From positions 171,313 to 235,312 of the forward strand of contig NZ_JACNYL010000006.1 in assembly GCF_014692525.1 (NCBI RefSeq): a stretch of 64,000 nt of DNA, written 5' to 3'. Of the stretch, positions 18,458-26,780 are shown in pieces (position 1 is the stretch's first letter; every line of letters starts with the position of its first letter). The notes below the pieces were generated by a model. The model made no database searches. It had not been told where the DNA came from and worked only from the letters and a program-made list of their open reading frames with translations. The DNA comes from Sphingobacterium chuzhouense (GTDB lineage: Bacteria > Bacteroidota > Bacteroidia > Sphingobacteriales > Sphingobacteriaceae). The position numbers were made by a program, and so were the translations under genes.

Positions 18458-18857
18458 ATCTTTTTGATTTAATTTTTCATCGTAGATACCTAAAAGGGAT
18501 TATTTTAAACTAAAAAGACTAAGCAATAACATATCATGCCATATTTATCCTAAAACGATAAATTTCGGTCAAAAAAATCCCCATGCAGTGTTTATTACAC
18601 TATTTTCAAGATGTGGATTGCCAAAAAATACAAGTGTTAGCCTGCGGCTGATAGTTAACGATTAGTTCACTTATTCTTTAATTTTTTTAAGTTAATACCT
18701 TTTGTTTTTCATCCTAAGTACAAACAGCTTCTTCACAATTTATTCGATTAATAATCAAAAAACTGTTTGTTTGAGTGGCAAAACCACCCCTCAGTGCATA
18801 GATTGTAGATTGTAGACCACAAATGTAGGCATTTTTTATAAAATAGGAATACATTTG
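18458..18857 (-). promoter_or_regulatory. Long leader and promoter region of the polysaccharide operon
   Basis: This gap of over 500 bases holds no convincing gene. On the minus strand a -7 box TACATTTG reads at 18820-18827, which would give an untranslated leader of about 355 bases. The same 8 bases occur inverted at 18850-18857, so the two form an inverted repeat with a 22-base centre. A 7-base tandem repeat (GATTGTA, twice) is at 18801-18814. Within the leader, arms 18772-18778/18784-18793 and 18720-18727/18763-18770 form two hairpins, and a small GC hairpin (AGCC-GCA-GGCT on the minus strand) follows at about 18640-18651. The leader role is inferred. Confidence 0.55.
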
Positions 18858-18960
18858 GGTTAATTTTATATTAATTTTTATTTTTTAACTTTTCATAGCT
18901 TTTTTTTCAATAAACTCATCTGCTATTATTTAGCATCGCAAAACTAAACAGATCTAGTTA

Positions 18961-18994
18961 TTTTCAAAATACCCACTATTGGGTATTTTGAAAA
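18961..18994 (-). terminator. Perfect 15-bp hairpin after egtB
   Basis: Arms 18961-18975 and 18980-18994 are perfect reverse complements with a 4-base loop. The outer ends are A/T runs, so it can work as an intrinsic terminator. It lies 6 bases past the egtB stop on the minus strand and also faces the polysaccharide promoter region, which it would insulate from read-through. Confidence 0.85.
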
Positions 18995-19000
18995 AAGCTT

Positions 19001-20191
19001 TCATGAGTAAGATGCACACAGACGAATCCCAGTAAACTGCCATTGATGCTCGGCATGGAAGAAATTTCGATAAGTAGGCCGGCTATGACCGGGCGACGTA
19101 CCCACGGAAGCACCACGCAATACCATTTGGTTTACCATAAATTTTCCATTGTATTCTCCCACCGCACCCGCTGCTTTCTTAAAACCGGGATATGGAAGAT
19201 AGGCGCTGCCGGTCCATTCCCAACGCTCACCCCATTCAAATCGACTGGAAGCAACTTCCCATTCGGCTTCGGTTGGAAGCCGCATCCCCTTCCAAGCAGC
19301 GTAGGCAGAAGCTTCATAGAAATTTACGTGGCAGACGGGTGCAGCCAGATCGATTTGCTGTAATCCCCGCAACGTATAGTACATATGCTGGCCATCGATC
19401 AAATACCAATACAATGGGGCTTCAGCCTGCTGCGTTTTTACCCAATCCCAGCCTTCGGAATGCCAGTACCTAAAATCCCGATAACCACCGTCTTCTATGA
19501 AATCCAGATATTCTCCGTTCGTCACCAAACGGTTAGCGATAGCAAATTCCTGGAGATAAGTGGTATGCCGGCCGAGTTCATTATCATAACAAAACCCGCT
19601 GCCTCGGAAACCAATTTCATATTGCCCTTCCGGTATCTGGAGCATCACGAGTTCTTCCATAGGAATTTTCTCGGGCTTCAGCTCATCTGTATAACGCGGA
19701 AAAAGAGGATTGTGTCCTAAGATATACTTGATATCGGTAAGCAAAAGCTCCTGATGCTGCTGTTCATGGTGCAGCCCCAACACCAACAGTTCCGCAACTG
19801 CCTCCGTAAGCACCCCTTGATTTAGAAAAGCCTCCATTTGCTCGTCCACATACGTCCGGTAGTGATATACGTCAGCTACCGATGGCCGGCTCAAGTTACC
19901 TCTATCCGTCCGAACGACCCGCGCACCAACCGTTTCATAATAACTATTAAACACATAATTGTATTGGTTGTTAAAGACGCTATAACCGGCTGCATATGGC
20001 TTAAGGATAAACGTCTCGAAAAACCAGGTGGTATGCCCTAAATGCCATTTGGGTGGACTGACATGGGCAACGGGCTGTACAACGTAATCCTCAACCTCGA
20101 GCGGTTCACATAGGGATTCGGTGTAACGCCGTATCGTCGTATACTGCGTTAACAAAGCCTGAGATGTAGATGTAAACGTCTTTTGTTCCAT
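19001..20191 (-). CDS. egtB: Ergothioneine biosynthesis protein EgtB (sulfoxide synthase)
   Basis: About 396 residues from ATG at 20191. The longer frame beginning at 20236 overlaps egtD, and AAAAGAAG sits just before the chosen ATG. EgtB is an iron-dependent enzyme that joins trimethyl-histidine (hercynine) to a thiol donor, with oxygen, to form a sulfoxide. The N-terminal DinB-like domain has WHLGHTTWFFE and HHEQQHQELLL, giving the three iron-binding histidines. The C-terminal FGE/SUMF1-like domain has FYEASAYAAWKGMRLPTEAEW, GERWEWTGSAY and LRGASVGT. It follows egtD by 11 bases. No egtA, egtC or egtE-like gene is nearby. Confidence 0.95.
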   Translation of the reverse strand: MEQKTFTSTSQALLTQYTTIRRYTESLCEPLEVEDYVVQPVAHVSPPKWHLGHTTWFFETFILKPYAAGYSVFNNQYNYVFNSYYETVGARVVRTDRGNLSRPSVADVYHYRTYVDEQMEAFLNQGVLTEAVAELLVLGLHHEQQHQELLLTDIKYILGHNPLFPRYTDELKPEKIPMEELVMLQIPEGQYEIGFRGSGFCYDNELGRHTTYLQEFAIANRLVTNGEYLDFIEDGGYRDFRYWHSEGWDWVKTQQAEAPLYWYLIDGQHMYYTLRGLQQIDLAAPVCHVNFYEASAYAAWKGMRLPTEAEWEVASSRFEWGERWEWTGSAYLPYPGFKKAAGAVGEYNGKFMVNQMVLRGASVGTSPGHSRPTYRNFFHAEHQWQFTGIRLCASYS

Positions 20192-20202
20192 ATGTGCTTC
20201 TT

Positions 20203-21150
20203 TTAATTGACCTGCCAGATAGCATCTACAAACCAATTTTTACTGTCAGCGATTTGTGCTAAGGGGGCAAAGCCGGTTTCGATAGCCATCTGATCAATTT
20301 CAAGTGGGGTATATTTTCGGGAAACCTCTACGGCAATGGGCTCATTGGCCTCGAAAGAGATAACTTCCCCCCCAATATTGACCTTTTGAGCCGTCCCGCT
20401 CACCAAATAGCTCCGGCAGCCGCCATCGATAGGATCATATGTTTGATAATGCTGGAACGCGCTGATGTTGAAATCAGCATCCAACTCCCGGTTGATCCGT
20501 TCCAGCAAATTCAGGTTAAATGCCGCAGTAATCCCTTCCTTGTCGTTGTATGCTTCGAGAATGGTGTGTGGATTTTTCTGTAGATCGAAGCCAGTCAGCA
20601 TCGTATCGCCTCTTTTCAAGCGCCTATTTACCGTTCTGCAGAAACCATGCGCATCCTCCAATTCCATGTTGCCGATATTGCTCCCGAGAAATAAAACGAT
20701 TTTCCGTCGGTCTGATTGTTCGGTCGCTTCGCGAAGCATATCCAGATATTCGCCGTGTAACGGAACAACTTCCAAATTGGGGAGGTCTCGGTTCAGGCGA
20801 TCGCGAAGCGTTAGCAGTACTTCTCCACAGATATCGATGGGCATATAGGTGAAGTCGGCCTGTTCGCGAAGAAGATGTTCGAGCAGAAAACTGGATTTCA
20901 TTGCATCTCCCGCTCCTAGTTCAATTAAATCGAAAGGTTCCTGCTGAACATGCAATACTTCCGCCAGCTCTACTGTTTTGTCGCGAAAAATCTCCAACTC
21001 ACAAGCGGTAAGATAGTAGGCCGGCATTTCCATAATACGCTGGAACAAGGCCGCGCCGTTATCGTCATAGAAATATTTTGGCTGTAACCACTTAGGATGA
21101 TCTTTGAGCCCTCGCAAAACATCTTGATGGAAGCTTTCTAATTTATCCAT
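20203..21150 (-). CDS. egtD: L-histidine N-alpha-methyltransferase EgtD
   Basis: 315 residues, the normal length. Uses S-adenosylmethionine to trimethylate histidine to hercynine, the first step of ergothioneine synthesis. The N-terminal segment PKWLQPKYFYDDNGAALFQ is the family opening. The SAM site is DLIELGAGDAMKS near residue 76, followed by VLFLGSNIGNM near 150. The C-terminal region IAVEVSRKYTPLEIDQM matches the EgtD substrate lid. It lies between a 58-residue lipoprotein gene (9 bases upstream) and egtB (11 bases downstream), consistent with one minus-strand operon. Confidence 0.95.
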   Translation of the reverse strand: MDKLESFHQDVLRGLKDHPKWLQPKYFYDDNGAALFQRIMEMPAYYLTACELEIFRDKTVELAEVLHVQQEPFDLIELGAGDAMKSSFLLEHLLREQADFTYMPIDICGEVLLTLRDRLNRDLPNLEVVPLHGEYLDMLREATEQSDRRKIVLFLGSNIGNMELEDAHGFCRTVNRRLKRGDTMLTGFDLQKNPHTILEAYNDKEGITAAFNLNLLERINRELDADFNISAFQHYQTYDPIDGGCRSYLVSGTAQKVNIGGEVISFEANEPIAVEVSRKYTPLEIDQMAIETGFAPLAQIADSKNWFVDAIWQVN

Positions 21151-21159
21151 ACGCGCCCT

Positions 21160-21336
21160 TTACCGTCTGCCTCCGCCTACTAATTTTACTATAATCCATA
21201 TAACAAGGGCGATGACAACGCCCACGATGAGAAAGCCTGTCCACATACCGGCTTTGAAAATTCCTTCGATGGCAGCACAGCTGTTAAACAGCAACATACT
21301 GATAGATAACAATAAAATGTGTGAAAATCTTTCCAT
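21160..21336 (-). CDS. Small lipoprotein with C-terminal membrane segment
   Basis: 58 residues from ATG at 21336 (MERFSHILLL); the longer frame to 21390 would place 18 unlikely residues before a good signal peptide. The lipobox is LFNSC, cysteine at residue 20, followed by AAIEGIFKAG, a hydrophobic span of about 20 residues and a basic GGGRR end. Short proteins of this form are common in Bacteroidota and are sometimes mislabelled phosphatidate cytidylyltransferase; no enzyme domain fits here. It is 9 bases upstream of egtD and probably co-transcribed. Function unknown. Confidence 0.7.
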   Translation of the reverse strand: MERFSHILLLSISMLLFNSCAAIEGIFKAGMWTGFLIVGVVIALVIWIIVKLVGGGRR

Positions 21337-21477
21337 AATAGTCGTTTTATACAAGAACAACTGGTGTATTAAAAAGTTTTCCGCATCCATGGATGCAGAT
21401 CGTGAAAAACTATTGCTGCTTTATTTGTTTATATAAAGTTAATGGACTAAAAAAATGTAAGACTATGCTGAATTTCT

Positions 21478-21485
21478 TAGTTTTG
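21478..21485 (+). promoter_or_regulatory. -7 box of the sigma factor gene
   Basis: TAGTTTTG fits the Bacteroidota -7 consensus TAnnTTTG. It predicts a start near 21491 and a leader of about 18 bases that contains a purine-rich ribosome site (GGTAGGAGAAG) directly before the ATG at 21510. No TTG box at -33 is evident. Confidence 0.55.
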
Positions 21486-21509
21486 TATCCGTGCAATCGG
21501 TAGGAGAAG

Positions 21510-22082
21510 ATGAAAATAAGAGGAGATGATTTACGGCGGCAAATAGCGCGGGGCGATGAAAGAGCTTTTGCCCAGTTTTACTATCGATATCAAGATATCG
21601 TTGCAAAGCATGCTTTCCGCATATTGAAGGATCGGGAGCAAACGAGGGAAATTGTGCAGGACGTCTTTGTCGGATTATGGCAAAAACACCATCTGTTCGT
21701 CGACATCACCGATTTGGACGCTTATGTCTTTATAGCAACGAAAAACAGTTGCCTCGCCTATATTCGAACGAGGATACGGGAAAAAGGCAAAATAGAAGCC
21801 TGGAAGGAAGAACAAACCGACTTGCATCTCGTACCCGACGAGCATCCGTCCACGGTATATGCATTGTTAGATCGCGCCATTGACGAACTGCCACCGCAGC
21901 AACGAAAAGTCTATTTGCTGAGCCGGCACGATCGCAAAAAATACGCTGAAATTGCGAAAGACTTGAATATCTCCAGGGAAACCGTAAAAAAATATCTACA
22001 ATTGGCCAATCAATCTATCCAATCGTACATCAAAAAGCATAAAGACGTAGTCATTTCTTTTTTTCTCATTTTTTTCTCTTAA
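21510..22082 (+). CDS. ECF-type RNA polymerase sigma factor (FecI-like)
   Basis: 190 residues. Region 2 covers about 17-85 (FAQFYYRYQDIVAKHAFRIL, EIVQDVFVGLWQKH) and region 4 about 128-180 (LPPQQRKVYLLSRHD, then KKYAEIAKDLNISRETVKKY, the helix-turn-helix). The C-terminus ends in a hydrophobic VISFFLIFF stretch seen in many Bacteroidota FecI-like factors. The next genes encode FecR, SusC and SusD, so it should switch on the transporter in response to its substrate. A well-placed ribosome site precedes the ATG. Confidence 0.93.
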   Translation: MKIRGDDLRRQIARGDERAFAQFYYRYQDIVAKHAFRILKDREQTREIVQDVFVGLWQKHHLFVDITDLDAYVFIATKNSCLAYIRTRIREKGKIEAWKEEQTDLHLVPDEHPSTVYALLDRAIDELPPQQRKVYLLSRHDRKKYAEIAKDLNISRETVKKYLQLANQSIQSYIKKHKDVVISFFLIFFS

Positions 22083-22103
22083 CCATACCCCCTTTTTTGA
22101 ACC

Positions 22104-22136
22104 GTCGGCATCTTTATAGGTAAAGCTAGCGCCGAC
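22104..22136 (+). promoter_or_regulatory. Hairpin directly before the fecR start codon
   Basis: GTCGGC (22104-22109) pairs with GCCGAC (22131-22136), and inside it CTTTA (22112-22116) pairs with TAAAG (22121-22125) around the loop TAGG. The ATG of fecR follows at 22137 with no gap. No T-run follows, so it is not a terminator. It would hide the only purine-rich bases before the start and may reduce FecR translation relative to the sigma factor. The role is inferred. Confidence 0.55.
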
Positions 22137-23357
22137 ATGGATAATAACGCATATCGTATTTCGTATTTTCTACAAAAGTACTTGGATGGGGACATCTCCA
22201 AAGAGGAGTTATCGCTACTCCATCGTTTATTGGAAGAAAGCGGCGAGGACGAGATACAGGCTGCCTTTGATCTTATTTGGCACAACACACCGCCATCAGA
22301 TCATACCGCTCCTTTATTTTCCGACAGGGAGGCCGATGTATTGCTTCAGGATATCATGGCGCAAGTTCCAATTACACCGCGCAAAGCAAGGTGGAAGGTG
22401 ACGGCAACCTATGCATTGGCAGCCTGCGCCGTGGGAACACTGCTAACATTCGCCTGGATATATATGAACCGCCAAACAACGGCTCCGGAAGAGACAGCAT
22501 CCATAGCTTCGCAAGTAGAACACGACGTAGACCCTGCGCAAGAAGAAGCAATCCTTACGCTAGAAGGGGGAGAAACGTTGTCCTTGCAAGATATCAAAGC
22601 TGGAGACAGTATAAAGATGGGAGATGTAAGGCTCGTCAATAACAACGGGGAGTTATCTTATGAACCGGTACAGGAAGACGAACCGGGGACGCAGCATGTC
22701 GTCAAGACGCCCAAAGGGGGACAGATCAATATGCGTTTGCCCGATGGTACAAAGGTGTGGCTTAATGCCGATTCACGTATCGCTTTCCTATCCAATCTGG
22801 GTGCACAGCACCGCGAGGTAACGGTAAGCGGAGAAGTATATTTTGAGGTAGCAAAATTAGATGGAAAACGATTTACGGTGAAGAGTACTTCAGGCGAAAT
22901 CGAGGTATTGGGCACAAAATTTAATGTGCGGGCTTATCCAGAAGATAAATCCATGCAAACCGCGTTGGTAGAGGGCAGCTTAGCCATGAAAACCAATATG
23001 GACCGCGTAGTCCTTAAACCCAACCAGGTTGGTGTTGCATCAACCTCTCAACGGATCACGGTATCCGAGCATGAGCATATCATGGATGTGATTGCCTGGA
23101 AAAATGGGTTGTTCTTATTTGAAAATACGACACTCGCCGATGTAGGTCGACAATTAGGCCGTTGGTATAATATCCAGGTGCAGCTGGGCGAAGGTTTGGC
23201 CAACCGGAGGATCACCGGAAAAATTGCCCGGGACGTTAAGCTTTCGCAAGTAATGAAAATGCTGCATTATTTAGGAATACAAACAAACTTAAACGATAAC
23301 AATTTGATGATGATACCCCAAAAAGAACATGCCTATGGAGAAACAACTAAAATGTAA
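22137..23357 (+). CDS. FecR-family anti-sigma factor
   Basis: 406 residues. The N-terminal cytoplasmic part (1-85) carries the anti-sigma region (YRISYFLQKYLDGDISKEE). One membrane span lies near residues 92-110 (ATYALAACAVGTLLTFAWIY). The periplasmic FecR domain is about 185-285 (TPKGGQINMRLPDGTKVWLN, VSGEVYFEVAKL, GTKFNVRAYPED), and the C-terminal DUF4974-like domain is about 320-395 (LFLFENTTLADVGRQLGRWY). It holds the sigma factor inactive until the SusC-type receptor signals through its STN domain. Confidence 0.93.
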   Translation: MDNNAYRISYFLQKYLDGDISKEELSLLHRLLEESGEDEIQAAFDLIWHNTPPSDHTAPLFSDREADVLLQDIMAQVPITPRKARWKVTATYALAACAVGTLLTFAWIYMNRQTTAPEETASIASQVEHDVDPAQEEAILTLEGGETLSLQDIKAGDSIKMGDVRLVNNNGELSYEPVQEDEPGTQHVVKTPKGGQINMRLPDGTKVWLNADSRIAFLSNLGAQHREVTVSGEVYFEVAKLDGKRFTVKSTSGEIEVLGTKFNVRAYPEDKSMQTALVEGSLAMKTNMDRVVLKPNQVGVASTSQRITVSEHEHIMDVIAWKNGLFLFENTTLADVGRQLGRWYNIQVQLGEGLANRRITGKIARDVKLSQVMKMLHYLGIQTNLNDNNLMMIPQKEHAYGETTKM

Positions 23358-23382
23358 CGACCAATAGAAGGATAACCGCATT

Positions 23383-23427
23383 ATGAAAGACAAGTTAAAA
23401 CAAGAAAAAGCTAGATCTAAAAAATGA
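23383..23427 (+). other. 14-codon reading frame overlapping the susC start
   Basis: ATG at 23383, preceded by AAGGATA, opens a 14-residue basic peptide (MKDKLKQEKARSKK) that stops at TGA 23425-23427. The stop overlaps the ATG of the susC frame (23424) as ATGA. A run of six A residues sits at the junction. Either it is a coupled leader peptide, or a one-base slip or sequence error separates the true basic N-terminus of SusC from its body. Confidence 0.4.
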
Positions 23428-26400
23428 TGTATTTAAAAAAAGTGATGAAACTGATAGTCATGCTACTGTTTTTTACGCTTTCTACCGCGACTGCGAGTAG
23501 TTACGGCCAACAAAATATTACGTTAAGGGCAAACCACACACCACTAGGTAATGTGCTCAAAAACCTAGAGAACCAGGTGGATTACTATTTTGTATATCAC
23601 GAATCCGAAATCCAGGGAATATCGATAGACCGCGTTCAATTAAAAAATGTCCCCCTTACGGACGCACTGGAAAAGATATTGAGCGGAACGGATATCGTAT
23701 ACAATATCGTCGGTAAAAATATTGTATTAAAGAAAGTTACTTCGGCATCTGCTCCTGCCGTACAGCAACAAGTATCAGGTACGGTAACCAACGATCAGGG
23801 AGAGGCCCTGATTGGCGCCACGGTAGTGGTTCGAGGGAAAACCTTACAGACACAAACGGACGTGAACGGAGAATTCCAACTGACGGGACTGGAGAAAGGC
23901 GATGTTTTGGTGGCTTCTTATATCGGCCATTCGCCTGGTGAACTGGTATATGATGCGCAACCCAAACTAGCGATTACCCTAAACGCTATCGCGGGTGATC
24001 TGGACGAAGTAGTCGTGGTAGGTTATGGTACACAAAAGAAAATCAATCTAACGGGTGCCGTAGGTTCTATTTCGGGTGAAGATCTGGAAAACCGGCCAAT
24101 TACCAACGTTGGACGTGGATTGCAAGGTCAGATTCCGGGATTGACGGTTCGCGGCGAAAATACCGCGCCTGGAGCTCAAGCACCTAAGATTCGTATTCGC
24201 GGTGTTGGTACTTGGGGCGATGCCAATCCGCTTATTGTCATCGATGGCGTACCTGGCGGCGACATGAATATCTTGAATCCGGACGATATCGAGAGTATCT
24301 CGGTATTGAAGGACGCTGCCTCCTCTTCTATTTATGGGGTACGGGGTGCAAATGGGGTAGTACTGATAACCACCAAAAAAGGTGCCTCGGGCAGTCCAGC
24401 TATAAATGTAAGCAGTTACTTCGGTTGGCAAACCCCTACGGCATTACCGAAGTTCTTGGGCTCGGTCGACTATATGATATTACAGAATGAAGCGAACGTT
24501 AACGCAGGGCAAAATCCAACCTATACGGAAGAACAGATTGAAATTGCACGTAACGGGTCGGATCCAAATTATTTTGCAAATACCAATTGGATTGACGAGG
24601 TGTACCGTAAGAGTGCCCCACAACAAAACTATAACGTGAGCTTGCAAGGTGGTAAAGATCAGACAACCTACTACGCTTCATACGGGTATCTCGGCGAAGG
24701 AGGGCTAGTGGTTGGAGACAATTTTAAAGCCGGAAGGCATAACGCCCGCTTACGGTTAAACACGGAAGTTTTCGATCGCATTAAATTAGATGGTAACTTG
24801 GGATACGTGGATCGTGCGTATGACGGTTCGGCTTCCGGAACGAGTCCGCTATCGGCGGCGACATCTATCCGCCCACTGGTTCCCGTACGTTTCACCAACG
24901 GTAGCTGGGGCTACCATGGTGGACAAAGTAACCCCGTGGCTTGGGCGCAAGATGGTGGAACAAATAGCTTTACATCGCAAGAAATCACTGCCAACATCGC
25001 CGCAACAATCAATCTTTTTGAAGGATTGGATCTGAAAGGCCAATACGGCTTGGTAAAGTACAATTCGAAACGCAACACGTTACTGAAGACCATCAACTAT
25101 TTCAGTCCAGACGATGATGAACTGATATACCGCACCAATTATCCGAATAGCATGAAAATGGAACATTATGCACAGACCTATCAGACGTTTATCGGTACGG
25201 CCAACTATACCAAGACGTTTCAGGAAAAGCATAACCTAACAGGTTTATTAGGCTATTCACTGGAAGAAACGGTAGGAAATGATTTTTGGGCGTCGAGACA
25301 ACGTTTGGCTTCGCAGGACTTGCCTTCTTTGGAAATTGGAACGGAGAACCAATTGAACGGGAGCTCAAGTGGGCAGAACGCGCTTATGTCTTTCTTTGGA
25401 CGGGTGAACTATGACTATCAAAGTAAATATCTATTGGAAGGTAATTTCCGTTATGACGGCTCTTCGAGGTTCCACCCGGATGTACGCTGGGACTGGTTCG
25501 GCTCGTTCTCCGCAGGATGGGTATTTAGTGAAGAGACTTTCTTTGAAGGATTGAAGGATTTCTGGAATCTGGGTAAGGTACGGTTCTCGTATGGTACACA
25601 AGGGAACGATAAGGTAATGGATCCCAACAATAATTCCGTGCGCGATTTCCCTTATCTGCTCACCTTGGCACCTTCTGGTGTGACATCAAACAACCCTATT
25701 GGCGACCGGGAACAGGTGGGCTTCCGCCAGAGTTACATTCCTAATCCGCTCCTATCTTGGGAATCATCTGAAAAAACAAATATCGGTTTGGACTTAGCTT
25801 TCTTATCCAATAGATTAAGCGTAACAGCCGATTACTTTGTCAATAACACGAATAATATATTGCTTCCACGGCTTCTCCCTGATGTGATCGGAGTCGGAAC
25901 AAATTATATGTCGTATAATGCCGGATCGGTAGAAAATAGGGGATGGGAACTGACTCTCGGCTGGCAGGACAATATTGGCGAACTGAGCTATGGCGCGAAT
26001 TTCAACCTATCTGACGTGAAAAATAAAGTCACGCATTTAGAAGACCGCAGTGAAGTCCTTGGTGATCGCGTACGTTTGGTAGGCTACCCACTGGATGCTT
26101 TTTATGGCTTCATCGCCGACCGCATTGCACAAGAATCGGATTTTGATATCGTTGACGGGCAATATGTGCCGAAATTTCCATTTCAAAGTGGCGACTTGGT
26201 GGCCCCAGGCGACTTAATCTATAAACCGACGGATCCTGATGCAACAGCTATCACGGTACAAAACGACAGACATATCCTGGGAAGCGATATTCCGCGATAC
26301 ACCTATGGTTTCCGAGGTGACCTGGCTTATAAAGGATTCGATTTTAGCTTCTTCTTGCAAGGCGTTGGGAAGGCCGACGGCTATCTCGCCGGCTCTGCCA

Positions 26401-26771
26401 GACATGCATTCATTGACAACAGCGCGATGCCACAGGAGATACATTTAGATCGCTGGACACCGGATAACACCGATGCTTCGTACCCACGTTTTGTATACCT
26501 ACGGACGCATAACACGCGCATGTCGTCTAAATGGATTGAGGACGCCTCCTATTTAAGGTTGAAAAATGTACAGTTGGGCTATACGTTCCCTGCCCCCTGG
26601 ATGGAGCGCATGCGTGTCAGTAAATTAAGACTATATGTGTCGGGAGAAAACTTATTTACCAAAACGGATTTCTTCTATGGATATGATCCGGAAGTACCGG
26701 TAGGTAATACGGGCGGTTATTATCCGCAAGTGAAAACGTTTACAGTAGGTCTCAATTTAAATCTTAAATAA
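23424..26771 (+). CDS. SusC/RagA-family TonB-dependent receptor with STN domain
   Basis: 1115 residues. A signal segment (about 8-28) is followed by an STN domain (about 30-100, ITLRANHTPLGNVLKNLE), a carboxypeptidase-regulatory-like domain (about 115-195, VSGTVTNDQGEALIGATVVV), a plug beginning at EVVVVGYGTQKK and containing VIDGVPGGDMN, and a 22-strand-type barrel ending in FTVGLNLNL. It imports a large nutrient across the outer membrane with TonB energy. The STN domain signals to FecR. It is followed 9 bases later by susD. No glycoside hydrolase genes adjoin it, so the substrate is unknown. Confidence 0.95.
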   Translation: MMYLKKVMKLIVMLLFFTLSTATASSYGQQNITLRANHTPLGNVLKNLENQVDYYFVYHESEIQGISIDRVQLKNVPLTDALEKILSGTDIVYNIVGKNIVLKKVTSASAPAVQQQVSGTVTNDQGEALIGATVVVRGKTLQTQTDVNGEFQLTGLEKGDVLVASYIGHSPGELVYDAQPKLAITLNAIAGDLDEVVVVGYGTQKKINLTGAVGSISGEDLENRPITNVGRGLQGQIPGLTVRGENTAPGAQAPKIRIRGVGTWGDANPLIVIDGVPGGDMNILNPDDIESISVLKDAASSSIYGVRGANGVVLITTKKGASGSPAINVSSYFGWQTPTALPKFLGSVDYMILQNEANVNAGQNPTYTEEQIEIARNGSDPNYFANTNWIDEVYRKSAPQQNYNVSLQGGKDQTTYYASYGYLGEGGLVVGDNFKAGRHNARLRLNTEVFDRIKLDGNLGYVDRAYDGSASGTSPLSAATSIRPLVPVRFTNGSWGYHGGQSNPVAWAQDGGTNSFTSQEITANIAATINLFEGLDLKGQYGLVKYNSKRNTLLKTINYFSPDDDELIYRTNYPNSMKMEHYAQTYQTFIGTANYTKTFQEKHNLTGLLGYSLEETVGNDFWASRQRLASQDLPSLEIGTENQLNGSSSGQNALMSFFGRVNYDYQSKYLLEGNFRYDGSSRFHPDVRWDWFGSFSAGWVFSEETFFEGLKDFWNLGKVRFSYGTQGNDKVMDPNNNSVRDFPYLLTLAPSGVTSNNPIGDREQVGFRQSYIPNPLLSWESSEKTNIGLDLAFLSNRLSVTADYFVNNTNNILLPRLLPDVIGVGTNYMSYNAGSVENRGWELTLGWQDNIGELSYGANFNLSDVKNKVTHLEDRSEVLGDRVRLVGYPLDAFYGFIADRIAQESDFDIVDGQYVPKFPFQSGDLVAPGDLIYKPTDPDATAITVQNDRHILGSDIPRYTYGFRGDLAYKGFDFSFFLQGVGKADGYLAGSARHAFIDNSAMPQEIHLDRWTPDNTDASYPRFVYLRTHNTRMSSKWIEDASYLRLKNVQLGYTFPAPWMERMRVSKLRLYVSGENLFTKTDFFYGYDPEVPVGNTGGYYPQVKTFTVGLNLNLK

Positions 26772-26780
26772 TTGATAGTC

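Noticed and set aside
18820..18857. Invertible promoter flanked by inverted repeats, as in Bacteroides capsule loci
   Set aside because: The arms are only 8 bases and are themselves -7 boxes; known invertible promoters have longer repeats, and no recombinase gene is nearby.
20192..20236. Longer egtB start
   Set aside because: It would overlap egtD by 34 bases and lacks a ribosome site, whereas the ATG at 20191 follows AAAAGAAG and gives the family N-terminus.
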